Part shown: positions 9,280 through 19,831 of the stretch, in pieces
How positions within the stretch are numbered: the stretch's first letter is position 1
Layout of the letters: every line of letters begins with the position of its first letter
Source of the DNA: Campylobacter concisus
GTDB taxonomy: Bacteria > Campylobacterota > Campylobacteria > Campylobacterales > Campylobacteraceae
DNA length: 64,000 nucleotides
Assembly (NCBI RefSeq): GCF_003048535.1
Contig: NZ_PIRQ01000005.1
Coordinates: 104,925-168,924 of the forward strand
Reading direction: 5' to 3'
Notes under the pieces: model-generated
Seen by the model: only the letters and a program-made list of their open reading frames with translations
What the model was told of the DNA's origin: nothing
The model's database searches: none
Made by a program: the position numbers and the translations under genes

Positions 9280-10326
9280 TTGCAAGTTTATATCCATGTG
9301 CCATTTTGCGAAAGCAAATGTCCTTATTGTGCCTTTGGCTCAAGCGACGACGAATTTAACAAGGTTAGCAACTATTTTAAGGCACTTTGCTTTGATCTAA
9401 ATTTTCAGCTACAAAGCCAAAATATAAAAGAAATCTCAACCATCTTTTTTGGTGGCGGCACACCAAGCGTGATAAATGCTAAATTTTATGATGAAATTTT
9501 TAGCATTTTAACGCCTCTTTGCACGCGAGAGACCGAGATCACACTTGAAGCAAACCCAAACTCAGCAAGCCTTACTTGGCTAAAGCATGTAAAAAATTTA
9601 GGCGCAAATCGCATAAGCTTTGGCGCTCAAAGTTTTTTTGAAGATAAGCTAAAATTTCTGGGGCGTATTCACAGCAGGGAGCAAATTTTTAAAGCTATAG
9701 AAAATGCCCAGACAGCTGGCTTTAAGAGCATAAATTTAGACCTCATCTATGACACCAAATTTGACACTAAAAAGCGCCTTTTGGCTGAGGTTGAAAATTT
9801 AAAAAGCCTTGCTATCACGCACCTAAGTGCTTACTCGCTCACGCTTGAAGAAAATACTCCATTTGCTGGCAAAAAAAGCTATAAAAAGGATAGCGATAGC
9901 CTGGCTAAATTTATGATAGAACAAATTGGGCTTGCTGGCTTTGGGCAGTATGAAATTTCAAATTTCGGTCAAATTTGCAAGCACAATCTTGGCTACTGGC
10001 AAGGCAAAAACTACCTTGGTGTAGGGGCTTATAGCGTGGGCTTCGTGGATGGCACGAGATACTACGCCAAAAATAGCATAGATGACTACATCGCACAGCC
10101 AACTTACAGAGAAAGAGAAATTTTAAGCCAAAGCGAGCTTGTAAGAGAGCATATATTTTTAGGGCTTAGAAGTATAGTTGGCGTAGAGGCTGGACGCTTA
10201 AGTGAGGTCCAGACAAAAAGAGCAAATCTACTTGTAGAAAATGAAAAACTGCTCTTTAAAAATGGTAAATTTTACAATCCAAATTTCTTACTAAGCGACG
10301 AGATCGCACTCTTTATCGAGGGCTAA
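9280..10326 (+). CDS. hemW: Radical SAM heme chaperone HemW (coproporphyrinogen III oxidase-like)
   Basis: The radical SAM cluster motif C-x3-C-x2-C is at residues 10, 14 and 17, followed by FFGGGTPS and LEANP. The HN-x2-YW motif (CKHNLGYWQG), characteristic of HemW rather than HemN, is present near residue 232. HemW delivers heme to respiratory proteins and lacks the extra N-terminal cysteine context of the true oxygen-independent oxidase. The start is a TTG preceded by a purine-rich AAAAAGAGAG segment. Length is normal for HemW (348 aa). Confidence 0.88.
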   Translation: MQVYIHVPFCESKCPYCAFGSSDDEFNKVSNYFKALCFDLNFQLQSQNIKEISTIFFGGGTPSVINAKFYDEIFSILTPLCTRETEITLEANPNSASLTWLKHVKNLGANRISFGAQSFFEDKLKFLGRIHSREQIFKAIENAQTAGFKSINLDLIYDTKFDTKKRLLAEVENLKSLAITHLSAYSLTLEENTPFAGKKSYKKDSDSLAKFMIEQIGLAGFGQYEISNFGQICKHNLGYWQGKNYLGVGAYSVGFVDGTRYYAKNSIDDYIAQPTYREREILSQSELVREHIFLGLRSIVGVEAGRLSEVQTKRANLLVENEKLLFKNGKFYNPNFLLSDEIALFIEG

Positions 10327-10393
10327 ATTTATAAAATTTTGAGCAAAGTCAAGATAAAATACAAAGCTTAAATAAAATTTAATAGAGGCAAAA

Positions 10394-10792
10394 ATGTTTG
10401 GAATGAGTTTTTCTGAAATCTTAGTTATCGCCATTATTGCAGTGTTAGTTTTAGGTCCTGACAAGCTGCCAAGCGCGATGGTTCAGATTGCAAAATTTCT
10501 AAAAATGTTTAAAAAAGGCATAAACGACGCAAAATCAACATTTGATCAAGAAATGAAGATAGCTGAACTAAAAGAAGATGCTCAAAAATATAAAGAAAGC
10601 ATAACTAAAAGCACGCAAAGTGTGCGTAAAAAGCTCACTTTTGAAGAGCTTGACGAGATCAAAAAAAGCGCAAATGACATCACAAACGATATACAAAATG
10701 TCGTAAGCGATACCAAAAAAACGGTAGAAAATATACAAAATCCAACAAATTTAGTTAAAGATGCGATCTTAAACGATAAAAAAGAGGCGTAA
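10394..10792 (+). CDS. tatB: Sec-independent translocase subunit TatB
   Basis: A single N-terminal transmembrane helix (about residues 5-22) is followed by the hinge LGPDKLP and an amphipathic helix. The remainder is a charged, alpha-helical cytoplasmic tail, giving 132 residues. This is TatB architecture; TatA would be much shorter. TatB and TatC form the receptor for twin-arginine signal peptides. AGAGG precedes the ATG, and the stop overlaps the tatC start as TAATG. A Tat substrate (the molybdoenzyme at 61,640-63,913) is present in this same window. Confidence 0.9.
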   Translation: MFGMSFSEILVIAIIAVLVLGPDKLPSAMVQIAKFLKMFKKGINDAKSTFDQEMKIAELKEDAQKYKESITKSTQSVRKKLTFEELDEIKKSANDITNDIQNVVSDTKKTVENIQNPTNLVKDAILNDKKEA

Positions 10793-11550
10793 TGTTTGAA
10801 GAGCTAAGACCCCATTTAATCGAACTTAGAAAGAGACTTTTTATAAGCATAGTAAGCGTTTTTGTCTGCTTTGGCATCTGCTTTACGTTTTGGAATCCGC
10901 TGCTTGCATGGATGAGCGAACCACTAAAACAGGTATTGCCAGCTGGCTCAAATATCATATTTACTCAAATTCAAGAGCCATTTTTTACAGCGATGAAGGT
11001 TGCATTTTTTGCTGGTGTCGTGATCGCGCTACCTATCATTTTTTGGCAGTTTTGGCTATTTGTCGCTCCTGGGCTTTATGACAATGAAAAAAAATATGTG
11101 ATCCCATTTGTCATCTCAGCTTCATTTATGTTTGCGTGTGGAGCGGCATTTTGTTATTACGTGGTGATTCCACTTGGCTTTGCATTTTTGGTAAATTTTG
11201 GTGGCCAGCTCTTTACGGCACTACCAAGCATTGGCGAGTATGTTGGCTTTTTTGCAAAACTACTAATTGGCTTTGGAATTTCATTTGAGCTACCAGTCAT
11301 TACATTTTTCTTAGCAAAGATCGGACTTGTCGATGACAAGATGCTAAAAGATTACTTCAGATACGCTGTTGTTATTATCTTTATCTTTGCAGCTATCGTT
11401 ACACCACCTGATGTGATAAGTCAAGTCTTAATGGCACTACCACTCATCGGACTTTATGGAATTTCAATAATCGTCGCTAAAAGAGCCAACAAGAGCGACG
11501 GTGAAGACGAAAAAGAAGAACAAGACAGCGACGTAGCAAGCGATGAGTAA
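10792..11550 (+). CDS. tatC: Sec-independent translocase subunit TatC
   Basis: This polytopic inner-membrane protein has six predicted helices. It begins MFEELRPHLIELRKRL, the conserved N-terminal segment that recognises the twin-arginine motif. YVIPFVISASFMFACGAAF and ATPPDVISQ-like segments (here VTPPDVISQ) are family hallmarks. At 252 residues it is of normal length and ends in an acidic tail. It is coupled to tatB upstream and overlaps queA downstream by 8 bases. Confidence 0.95.
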   Translation: MFEELRPHLIELRKRLFISIVSVFVCFGICFTFWNPLLAWMSEPLKQVLPAGSNIIFTQIQEPFFTAMKVAFFAGVVIALPIIFWQFWLFVAPGLYDNEKKYVIPFVISASFMFACGAAFCYYVVIPLGFAFLVNFGGQLFTALPSIGEYVGFFAKLLIGFGISFELPVITFFLAKIGLVDDKMLKDYFRYAVVIIFIFAAIVTPPDVISQVLMALPLIGLYGISIIVAKRANKSDGEDEKEEQDSDVASDE

Positions 11551-12565
11551 TATAAACGACGTCTCAAGTTATGATTATTTTTTACCAGAAGAGCTCATCG
11601 CGAAAGAGCCAATTTTGCCAAAAGAAGAGGCAAGATTACTTGTCTATTTTAAAAATACAAAAGAGATAAAACACTACAAATTTAAAGATCTCTCCAGCCT
11701 TATTCCAGACGATGCTGCAGTTATTTTTAATAATACAAAAGTTATCAAAGCTCGCATTTTAGGACAAAAAGAAAGCGGCGGGGCTTGCGAAGTGATGCTA
11801 AATCAGCCCATAGGCGAAAATAAATTTAGCGTCTATATAAGAGGCAAAGTAAGCGCTGGTAGTGTTTTAAATTTTCCTGATAACCTAAAAGTAAATGTGC
11901 TTGAGCTAAATGATGATGGCACAAGAGTGGTAAATTTTACGCAAAATGGCGTTTTGCTTGATAATGTTCGCCTTTTTAATGAGCTTGAAAAGATCGGTCA
12001 TGTTCCACTTCCACCATACATTAAAAGAGCCGATACAAAGGATGATGAGAGCTGGTATCAAAGCATATTTGCCAAAAATAGCGGCGCAGTCGCGGCTCCG
12101 ACAGCTAGCCTTCACATAAGTGAACAAATGCTAGAGCAGATAAAAGCAAAGCATGAAGTAGCCTATATTACGCTCCACGTTGGTGCTGGGACATTTAAAG
12201 GCGTGGAGTGCCAAAACATAAATGACCACAAAATGCACTCAGAATTTTACGAGCTAAGCGAGCAAGCTCAAGAGATTATAAATTCTAATAAACCAATTCT
12301 TGGCGTTGGTACGACAGTTACTAGATGCGTTGAAGAATTTGCAAGAAGTAAGCAAGCAAGCGGCTTTTGCAAGCTATTTTTAAACCTAAATAATAAGCCT
12401 ATCAGGCAAAACTACCTTCTTACAAATTTTCATCTACCAAAATCAACTCTAATAATGCTGGTTACTAGCTTCATAGGGCTTGAAGAGACGATGAGGATTT
12501 ATAAAACGGCAGTTGATGAAAAGTATAGATTTTACTCATACGGCGACGGGATGTTGATAATATGA
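11543..12565 (+). CDS. queA: S-adenosylmethionine:tRNA ribosyltransferase-isomerase
   Basis: QueA transfers and isomerises the ribosyl part of SAM to 7-aminomethyl-7-deazaguanine in tRNA, making epoxyqueuosine. The 340 residues contain YDYFLPEELIA at the start, VIFNNTKVIKARI, PLPPYIKR, VAAPTASLH, THVGAGTF-like LHVGAGTF, GTTVTRCVE and NFHLPKSTL. All are typical QueA segments. It overlaps tatC at its start and the next gene at its stop. Confidence 0.95.
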   Translation: MSNINDVSSYDYFLPEELIAKEPILPKEEARLLVYFKNTKEIKHYKFKDLSSLIPDDAAVIFNNTKVIKARILGQKESGGACEVMLNQPIGENKFSVYIRGKVSAGSVLNFPDNLKVNVLELNDDGTRVVNFTQNGVLLDNVRLFNELEKIGHVPLPPYIKRADTKDDESWYQSIFAKNSGAVAAPTASLHISEQMLEQIKAKHEVAYITLHVGAGTFKGVECQNINDHKMHSEFYELSEQAQEIINSNKPILGVGTTVTRCVEEFARSKQASGFCKLFLNLNNKPIRQNYLLTNFHLPKSTLIMLVTSFIGLEETMRIYKTAVDEKYRFYSYGDGMLII

Positions 12566-13362
12566 AAGATAAACCTATCGATATCATAAACAGAATGGAA
12601 ATTTTTCTTAGCGCCATATACCAAGATGCGCAAGATACTAAGAATTCCATCATTTTTAGCTACGATCCAAGTTATCCAAGGCTTTTAAAATTTGATGCCA
12701 CAAATCTCATAAAAACACTTGAAAATATTTGCAAATTTTTCCTTTACTCTACCGAATATGCAGACATTTACATTCTCTTTCAACTTAAAAATTATAGTCC
12801 CAAATCTGTACATTTTGACATTAAGATAAAATCTAGCCATAGCGTAATGAGACCAAGTCATTACTATCTCAGCAAGATAAATGACTATCTAAAAAAAGCA
12901 AATGAATCTATGATCTCTCACAATGATGGAGAATTTTTAATATCTTTTAGTGCGGCGCTAACAGGCGATAGAGCTATCCAAAGACAAATAAATATCAAAA
13001 ATCAAACAAATACAAATATCTTAGTTGCTTGCGATGACGATGCTTTGTTTGACACCATTAGTGCTCAGATAAATTTTTTAGGTCTAAAAGTTATCGGCAA
13101 AAACGACCTTAGCAATCTAATGAGACACATAAAAGATTCTATTTTTACCCCATTTGTTATTTTTATTGATAGTAAAATTTTAAAAAATGAAGCGATGCTA
13201 GAAGATATACTTGAGTTTAAAAATATTAAGAATTTTCGTATCGTAGCCATTTGCAAAAACGATGAGTCGGCTAACGATCTGCCAAATCATGTCACAGTAT
13301 TAAAGCAGCCTTTTAGCACTGATAATTTTCAACTTGCTTTAAAAAAATCACTTGAACAATAG
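12562..13362 (+). CDS. Conserved protein resembling a degenerate kinase ATPase plus receiver-like domain
   Basis: I do not recognise a named family for this 266-residue protein. The first ~130 residues (FDATNLIKTLENICKFFLYSTEY, then a YILFQL strand) have the feel of a histidine-kinase ATPase fold around the N box, but the glycine-rich ATP-lid motifs are absent. Residues ~150-266 resemble a receiver fold: NILVACDDDALFDTI, VIFIDSKIL at the phospho-Asp position, and LKQPFSTDNF in place of the usual KP-x-F-x end. It may be a non-catalytic signalling remnant. It is coupled to queA by an ATGA overlap. Confidence 0.5.
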   Translation: MKDKPIDIINRMEIFLSAIYQDAQDTKNSIIFSYDPSYPRLLKFDATNLIKTLENICKFFLYSTEYADIYILFQLKNYSPKSVHFDIKIKSSHSVMRPSHYYLSKINDYLKKANESMISHNDGEFLISFSAALTGDRAIQRQINIKNQTNTNILVACDDDALFDTISAQINFLGLKVIGKNDLSNLMRHIKDSIFTPFVIFIDSKILKNEAMLEDILEFKNIKNFRIVAICKNDESANDLPNHVTVLKQPFSTDNFQLALKKSLEQ

Positions 13363-13389
13363 CCTAGAACCGATTTTAAATATAAAATT

Positions 13390-13773
13390 TTATTTTATCC
13401 CAAGATATCTTTTTAAAATAATAGTGGCCGAAATGCTATCTAGCCTACCATCTCGTTTTGTATTTGTGTAAATTTCACTTGCCTCACTGCTGCTAAAGGC
13501 TTCATCTTGATAGACAATATTTGCCTTTACATCAAGAAGTGAAACAAAATGCTCGATGCGTCTTCTCATCTCATCTTCGCTACTACCGCCGATTGGCACA
13601 CCTACCACTAGCGTATCTGGGGTATATTCATTTACCTTTTGGCTCACATCTCTTGCGGCTTGATTTCTATTTTTTCTAAGCACTGGCTCAAGCGGAGTCA
13701 CGATCTCGCCAAAACCAAAAGCAAGCCCTATTCGCTTTAACCCAACATCAATAGCCATAAATTTCTCTCTCAT
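13390..13773 (-). CDS. ruvX: Putative pre-16S rRNA nuclease / Holliday junction resolvase-like RuvX (YqgF)
   Basis: This 127-residue RNase H-fold nuclease carries MAIDVGLKRIGLA with the first catalytic aspartate at residue 9. VVGVPIGG and QDEAFSSSEA follow, and a final acidic segment is near LDSISATIIL. YqgF proteins process the 5' end of 16S rRNA in E. coli; resolvase activity is a homology-based older view. The start overlaps the dprA stop as ATGA. Confidence 0.88.
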   Translation of the reverse strand: MREKFMAIDVGLKRIGLAFGFGEIVTPLEPVLRKNRNQAARDVSQKVNEYTPDTLVVGVPIGGSSEDEMRRRIEHFVSLLDVKANIVYQDEAFSSSEASEIYTNTKRDGRLDSISATIILKRYLGIK

Positions 13774-14540
13774 AGCACGCTCTTTACTCTTAGATTTGAA
13801 ATTTCAACCAACCCTTCAAGCTCGTACTCATAGATGATATCGCCAAATTTTGCCAAAACTTCATCAAGACTTACGCCATTTTTACAAAATTTTAAGATCT
13901 CATCACTAGTTTTTTCTTGCTCTTTTATCTCGCCAAAAAGTGAAGCAAATTTATGATAGTCATCAATAAGCTCAGCTTTTTTATTTGCAAGCAAAAAATT
14001 TGTCCCATCGCTTTCACCCATGCGTTGTGGCAGTACATAAACTGGAATTTTAAGCTCATTTGCAAGCCTCGCACTTTGCATAGAGCCACTTTTAAGATCA
14101 GCTTGCGCGACAACTAGAGCTTCACAAAACCCCACAACTATGCGGTTTCGCTCCAAAAATCTATAAGCAAGTGGCGGCTCACCTTCATCATACTCACTAA
14201 GAGCCAGGGCTTTGGTGTAAATTTCATTTATCGCCACTTTATTTTGGCTTGGATAGATGGTGTCAAGCCCACTCGCAAAAATGCCAATCGTTCGTGGCAT
14301 AGCAGCTTTATGAGCTGCGATATCAACGCCGATAGCTCCGCCACTTACTACACAGACATTTGCACTTTTTAGTGCTGCGCAAAGTGCTGTGACGCACTCT
14401 TTTGTATAAACACTTGCCTTTCTTGAGCCAACAACTGCGATCTTTGGTAAAGATAAAAGTGAAGTATCTCCGATAAAATTTAGCTGCTTTGGTGGATTTT
14501 TTAGTCTATTTAGTGGCTCTGGGATAAAGTCAAGTCTCAT
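13770..14540 (-). CDS. dprA: DNA-processing protein DprA
   Basis: DprA binds incoming single-stranded DNA in natural transformation and loads RecA. The Rossmann-like core has VVGSRKASVYT, SGGAIGVDIAAH, FASGLDTIYP and later GSMQSARLA. The protein is short (256 aa), lacking the long N-terminal SAM domain of larger homologues. It ends in a compact winged-helix-like tail (SLDEVLAKFGD, YELEGLVE). It lies between ruvX and the deacetylase-like gene with ATGA overlaps on both sides. Confidence 0.9.
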   Translation of the reverse strand: MRLDFIPEPLNRLKNPPKQLNFIGDTSLLSLPKIAVVGSRKASVYTKECVTALCAALKSANVCVVSGGAIGVDIAAHKAAMPRTIGIFASGLDTIYPSQNKVAINEIYTKALALSEYDEGEPPLAYRFLERNRIVVGFCEALVVAQADLKSGSMQSARLANELKIPVYVLPQRMGESDGTNFLLANKKAELIDDYHKFASLFGEIKEQEKTSDEILKFCKNGVSLDEVLAKFGDIIYEYELEGLVEISNLRVKSVL

Positions 14541-15928
14541 AAAATATCTTTTAAATAAACCACATCAACATCTTTTAAAAGATTATTTTTGCTCTCTTTT
14601 ATCACTGCAATCGTATTTTTCTTTGGATGCCCGATGGCGATCGCATAGCCTCTTTTTTTGGCCAAATTTACAGCAGCCACAAGCTCACGCCTAACAGCAC
14701 TAGCCGATGGATCGTCGTCTAAAAATATATCTCTTGAAATGTATGGCTGATTATGTTTTTTTGCGGCTCTTGCTACTACGGTTTGGGCGATAGTTTTGCT
14801 GTCAACAAAGACAAAGCCCTGCTCTATCAGCGCCCTATAAGCCTTATCCATAGCGTCAAAATCGCTTGTAAAGCGCGATCCTGTGTGGTTGTTTGTATAT
14901 TTTGCACGCGGGAAGTCTTTGCGTATCTTTTTTATCTTTTCGTGCATGCTCTCAAAACTCTCGTTGATCGTGAGAGTACCTATTTCTGGGCTATCAAAGT
15001 GTTTTGCTTGCATCGGAAGATGTATCATATAAAACTCAAATGTTCTTGCGATATTTGGAGTATCTGGATGAGTCTTTGTCGCTGGAAAAATAGACGGCGT
15101 GATTTTTAAGCCAAGTGACTTTATCATACTTGCATGTTCAAATGTCGCCACATCGTCTATTATGATAACGAGCTTTGCACGCCCTTTTATGCTGGCATTT
15201 GGCGTAAAAGGTACCGCTTCAAAGCTATCTTTTTTTATATTTTTTTCTTTATATTTTGTTTTTTCTATCTTTTTGGTAGTTAAATTTTCAGCTTTTTTAG
15301 CTGGCTCGACTTTTATGTTCTCGCTTTTAAATTTCTCTTTTTTTTCTATTTCAGTACTTTTATTTTGATCGACTTTTACTTCAAAATTTTGAGATTTTAG
15401 CTCGATTTTTTGTTCGGTTTTTGAGCTATAAAATGGCTCTATCTTTTGTTCATTTTCTATTACGCTAGGCTCTGTATTCTTATAACTTGCAAGCAAATTT
15501 TTAGTATCGTTTTGCTCTTTTTTTATCTCTTCTTTTTTGACTTCGCTTTTTACTTCAGCTATCTTTTTTTGCTCTTTTGGCTCAACTTTTGAATTTAAAA
15601 CAAGCTCACTTTTATGCTTAGGATCGGTAAAAATTTTACTTAAATTTTCATCTTCATCAAATTTTAGAGGGTATTTTCTCTTTTCGTATTCTTGTTTTTT
15701 CTCTTTACTGGCAACCTTTGGCTCAGCTTTTTTTGGAATTTGCTTCTCTATTTTTGGCTCATTTGCTTTACTTATCTGTTCTGCACCATTATTTTTTATA
15801 CTAAGAGCCACGCTAAGTGCTATTATTAAAATAGCCGCGATAATGCCGATACCAAGATAGGTTTTGTTGTTAGAGCGACCTGTACTTTTTTTTGCAGGTC
15901 GCTTCTTTGTGGTCTTTTTTTCGCTCAA
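14537..15928 (-). CDS. Divergent polysaccharide deacetylase family protein (YibQ-like) with long charged linker
   Basis: After a basic N-terminus (KKTTKKRPAKKS) and one transmembrane helix at about residues 26-44, there is a ~180-residue lysine/glutamate-rich low-complexity region. A C-terminal deacetylase-like domain follows from about residue 250: LVIIIDDVATF, FPATKTHPD, MIHLPMQAK, NNHTGSRFT, FVDSKT, FLDDDP and AIAIGHP. The family belongs to the NodB-like superfamily but its substrate is unsettled. The domain should be periplasmic. The start is a TTG at 15928 without a strong Shine-Dalgarno. It overlaps dprA at the stop. Confidence 0.75.
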   Translation of the reverse strand: MSEKKTTKKRPAKKSTGRSNNKTYLGIGIIAAILIIALSVALSIKNNGAEQISKANEPKIEKQIPKKAEPKVASKEKKQEYEKRKYPLKFDEDENLSKIFTDPKHKSELVLNSKVEPKEQKKIAEVKSEVKKEEIKKEQNDTKNLLASYKNTEPSVIENEQKIEPFYSSKTEQKIELKSQNFEVKVDQNKSTEIEKKEKFKSENIKVEPAKKAENLTTKKIEKTKYKEKNIKKDSFEAVPFTPNASIKGRAKLVIIIDDVATFEHASMIKSLGLKITPSIFPATKTHPDTPNIARTFEFYMIHLPMQAKHFDSPEIGTLTINESFESMHEKIKKIRKDFPRAKYTNNHTGSRFTSDFDAMDKAYRALIEQGFVFVDSKTIAQTVVARAAKKHNQPYISRDIFLDDDPSASAVRRELVAAVNLAKKRGYAIAIGHPKKNTIAVIKESKNNLLKDVDVVYLKDIL

Positions 15929-15931
15929 GGC

Positions 15932-16984
<1,053 letters not shown>

Positions 16985-17096
16985 TTATAACTTTAGCCAG
17001 CAAAAATTCGGCTGAAATATATAGAAACTCTTTTTAAGTTTTATGATAATTTATTTTGATAAAATACGCTGAAATTTCAAAAAAAGAGATAACTCA

Positions 17097-17915
17097 ATGA
17101 ATGAATCAGTTTTTAAAAAAATCAAAGCACTTCCACCATTAGATGACACAGTTATACAAATTCAACGCTTACATGCGGACGAAAATAGCTCAATAAGTGA
17201 TCTTACAAAAGTGGTCGAAAAGGATCCTATGCTAACGGCAAATATCTTGCGTTCAGCGAACTCTCCACTTTATGGGTTTTCTCAAGAGATCACAACCATC
17301 GCAAGAGCTATTTCTCTTTTTGGTATGGCTACTATTCGAGGTTTTGCGCTTTCAAGTACGATTAAAAAGAGCTTTTCTATAAATTTAGAGCCTTATGGCA
17401 TTACTACACAAGATTTTTTAAATATCTCGATAATACAAAATGCACTGATGTACAATTGGCATTCTAAAGTTAATCCTAAAAGTCTAGAAATTCTCTCTCC
17501 GGCTTCATTTATGCTTGAGATTGGCAAGATAGTTCTTGCTCACGAATTAGCCGAAAATAAGCAAGATGTCGAATTTAGAGAAAAACTTAAAAATATATCT
17601 AGCCCAATTGATCTTGCCCTATTTGAAACAGAAATTTTAGATATGTCAAATGAAGAAGTTACAGCTAAAATTTTTGAACAATGGAACCTTGAGACAGAGC
17701 TTAGCAGCTCGATACTCTATTCAAATAATCCAGAAGAGGCACCAGATCATATAAAAGATTACGCAAAAGCCCTAAAAGTGATAAAAACAGCTGTGAATAT
17801 CTTTAATCAACTTGATGATATAAGCATACAAAATACTCTACCTCTTCTTGACGAATACGGCTTTGGACATGATACGTTTTTAATGGCTGTCGCTAAAGTC
17901 AAAGATAATTTGTGA
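17097..17915 (+). CDS. HDOD-domain signalling protein
   Basis: The 272 residues match an HDOD domain: PPLDDTVIQIQRL, DLTKVVEKDPMLTANILRSANSPLYG, and SLFGMATIRGFALSS. This is an HD-hydrolase-like fold normally without catalytic metal ligands. HDOD proteins act in regulation (motility, stress, chemotaxis), often by protein contacts. The stop codon overlaps the GTG start of rnr, so both are translated from one message. Specific role is not evident. Confidence 0.8.
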   Translation: MNESVFKKIKALPPLDDTVIQIQRLHADENSSISDLTKVVEKDPMLTANILRSANSPLYGFSQEITTIARAISLFGMATIRGFALSSTIKKSFSINLEPYGITTQDFLNISIIQNALMYNWHSKVNPKSLEILSPASFMLEIGKIVLAHELAENKQDVEFREKLKNISSPIDLALFETEILDMSNEEVTAKIFEQWNLETELSSSILYSNNPEEAPDHIKDYAKALKVIKTAVNIFNQLDDISIQNTLPLLDEYGFGHDTFLMAVAKVKDNL

Positions 17916-19831
17916 AAGAATTTCTAACATCACTACTAGTTGGCATCAAGGAGAAAGAAGTTTCAAACGAAGATAAAGAGATTTTACGAAATCTCTTAAA
18001 TCTTGGTGCTGTAAGCTCTCATAAAGATAAATTTTACCTAAACAATGGCTACGTCTGTGGCAAGCTAGACATCAGTCAAAACGCAACTGGCTTTATCATG
18101 CCATTTGATAAACGATTCAAGCAAGATATCATCGTAGAAAATAAAAATTTAAACAACTCTCACCTTGGCGATATCGTGTTAGCAAAGCTTTTGCCGCTTA
18201 AGAAAAAACGCCAAAGCGCTAAAATAGTAATGAGCCTAAAGCTTGCCAATGAGACAAGCGTGGTCTACACAAAACGCTTTGGAGCGGCCATTTTAGGTGT
18301 AAATTTAAAAACTGGACTAAGCACAACCCTAAAAGCGACACAAAAAAGCCTAAAGATGCTTCCACTTGGAACACTACTCAAAATAAATAACCTAAACAAC
18401 GAGATAGTCGAGGTTTTAGGAAATTTAGACGATCCGCTAAGTGATGAAAAAATTTCGCTTGCTATTTATAATAAAAATGATAAATTTAGCGAGGCTTGTG
18501 AGCTTGAGGCAAAGGCATTTGGCGATGAAGTTGATGCTAGCATGTATCCAAATAGGGTTGATCTAAGAAATTTAGAGTTTTGCACGATCGACCCAGTCGA
18601 TGCCAAAGACTTTGACGATGCCATATATTTTGATGAGAAAAAGCGCGAAATTTACGTCGCAATCGCTGATGTAAGCGAGTATGTGACCGCATATAGCGCT
18701 ATTGACAGCGAGGCTAAAAAAAGAGGCTTTTCTATCTACTTTCCGCACATCTCAGTACCGATGTTGCCGCGCGCGCTTAGTGAAAACATCTGCTCGCTAA
18801 AACCAAACGTTCCACGCCTTGCATTTTGTTTTAAAATTTCACTTGATGCGAATAATGAAGTAAAAAAAGAGGAGCTTTTTGAGACGATCATCCTTTCAAA
18901 AAGGCGCTTTAACTACGACGAGATCGATGAAATTTTAGAAGGCAAGAGAGAGTGTGAAATTTCATGGATCAAGCCACTTTTTAAACTCACCACAAAGCTT
19001 CGCAAAAAAAGGCTTTTGCATGCATTTGACTTTAGGACAAAAGAGCTGAGAATGAGCCTTGATGAAGAGGGTCAAATTTCTCAAACCAGATTTGAAAGCG
19101 ACTCCGACTCACATAGACTTGTCGAGGACTGCATGCTTTTAGCAAATAAAGCCGCCGCAAAGCTCATCACAAAGGGCGTTTTTAGAAACCACGCTTCGCC
19201 TGATTTTAAAAAGATAGATACCTTGCTTGAAGATTTACAACTTTTGGGGCTTGACTTTACCTACGAGAGTGACCTTGCAAATTTGATAAGAAAGATCCAA
19301 ATAAAAGCCGATGAACTGGGCAACCGCGAAGAGATAGATAAACTCATCATCAAGTCTCAAAAAAAAGCTGAGTACTCAAGTGAAAATTTAGGCCACTTTG
19401 GGCTTGGATTTGATAGATACACACACTTTACAAGTCCTATTAGACGCTATTCTGACCTTATTTTGCACAGACTTTTAAAGGCTAAAATTTCAAAAGATGA
19501 GAAACTTTACAACTTCTTGCTTTTAAACATCCAAAGCACCTGCGCAAATTTAAGCGAACTTGAAAGAGAAGCCGACAAGGTAGCCTACGATTTTATGGAT
19601 AGGAAATTTGCACGCTGGGCAGCCGCAAACATCGGCAAAGAGGTGCGTTGCTACGTGAGCGAAAACCAAAATGTCTTGGTCGCTAAGCTTGATGATTATT
19701 TTGTTGGAGCTAGAATTTTTATAACTGGATATAGCGCAAATTTACTTCAAAAGCTCGTTGTAAAGATCACAGAGGCCGATATCGCAAGCGCTAAAATTTT
19801 TGCAAAAGTGGTAAGAAAGATCGATGTATAG
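17912..19831 (+). CDS. rnr: Ribonuclease R family 3'-5' exoribonuclease
   Basis: The 639-residue protein has an OB-type RNA-binding region and then the RNB catalytic domain with FCTIDPVDAKDFDDAI (the Asp cluster binding Mg2+). YVAIADVSEYV, FPHISVPMLPRALSE and the closing HFTSPIRRYSDLILHRLL follow. It is shorter than E. coli RNase R (813 aa), and the C-terminal S1 domain appears reduced; I recall the H. pylori enzyme being similarly short. The start is a GTG overlapping the HDOD stop; holA overlaps its 3' end. Confidence 0.9.
   Translation: MKEFLTSLLVGIKEKEVSNEDKEILRNLLNLGAVSSHKDKFYLNNGYVCGKLDISQNATGFIMPFDKRFKQDIIVENKNLNNSHLGDIVLAKLLPLKKKRQSAKIVMSLKLANETSVVYTKRFGAAILGVNLKTGLSTTLKATQKSLKMLPLGTLLKINNLNNEIVEVLGNLDDPLSDEKISLAIYNKNDKFSEACELEAKAFGDEVDASMYPNRVDLRNLEFCTIDPVDAKDFDDAIYFDEKKREIYVAIADVSEYVTAYSAIDSEAKKRGFSIYFPHISVPMLPRALSENICSLKPNVPRLAFCFKISLDANNEVKKEELFETIILSKRRFNYDEIDEILEGKRECEISWIKPLFKLTTKLRKKRLLHAFDFRTKELRMSLDEEGQISQTRFESDSDSHRLVEDCMLLANKAAAKLITKGVFRNHASPDFKKIDTLLEDLQLLGLDFTYESDLANLIRKIQIKADELGNREEIDKLIIKSQKKAEYSSENLGHFGLGFDRYTHFTSPIRRYSDLILHRLLKAKISKDEKLYNFLLLNIQSTCANLSELEREADKVAYDFMDRKFARWAAANIGKEVRCYVSENQNVLVAKLDDYFVGARIFITGYSANLLQKLVVKITEADIASAKIFAKVVRKIDV

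Noticed and set aside
15099..15860. Two plus-strand frames rich in Phe and Ser inside the deacetylase-like gene
   Set aside because: They are the complement of the Lys/Glu-rich linker (AAA/GAA read as TTT/TTC), not independent genes.
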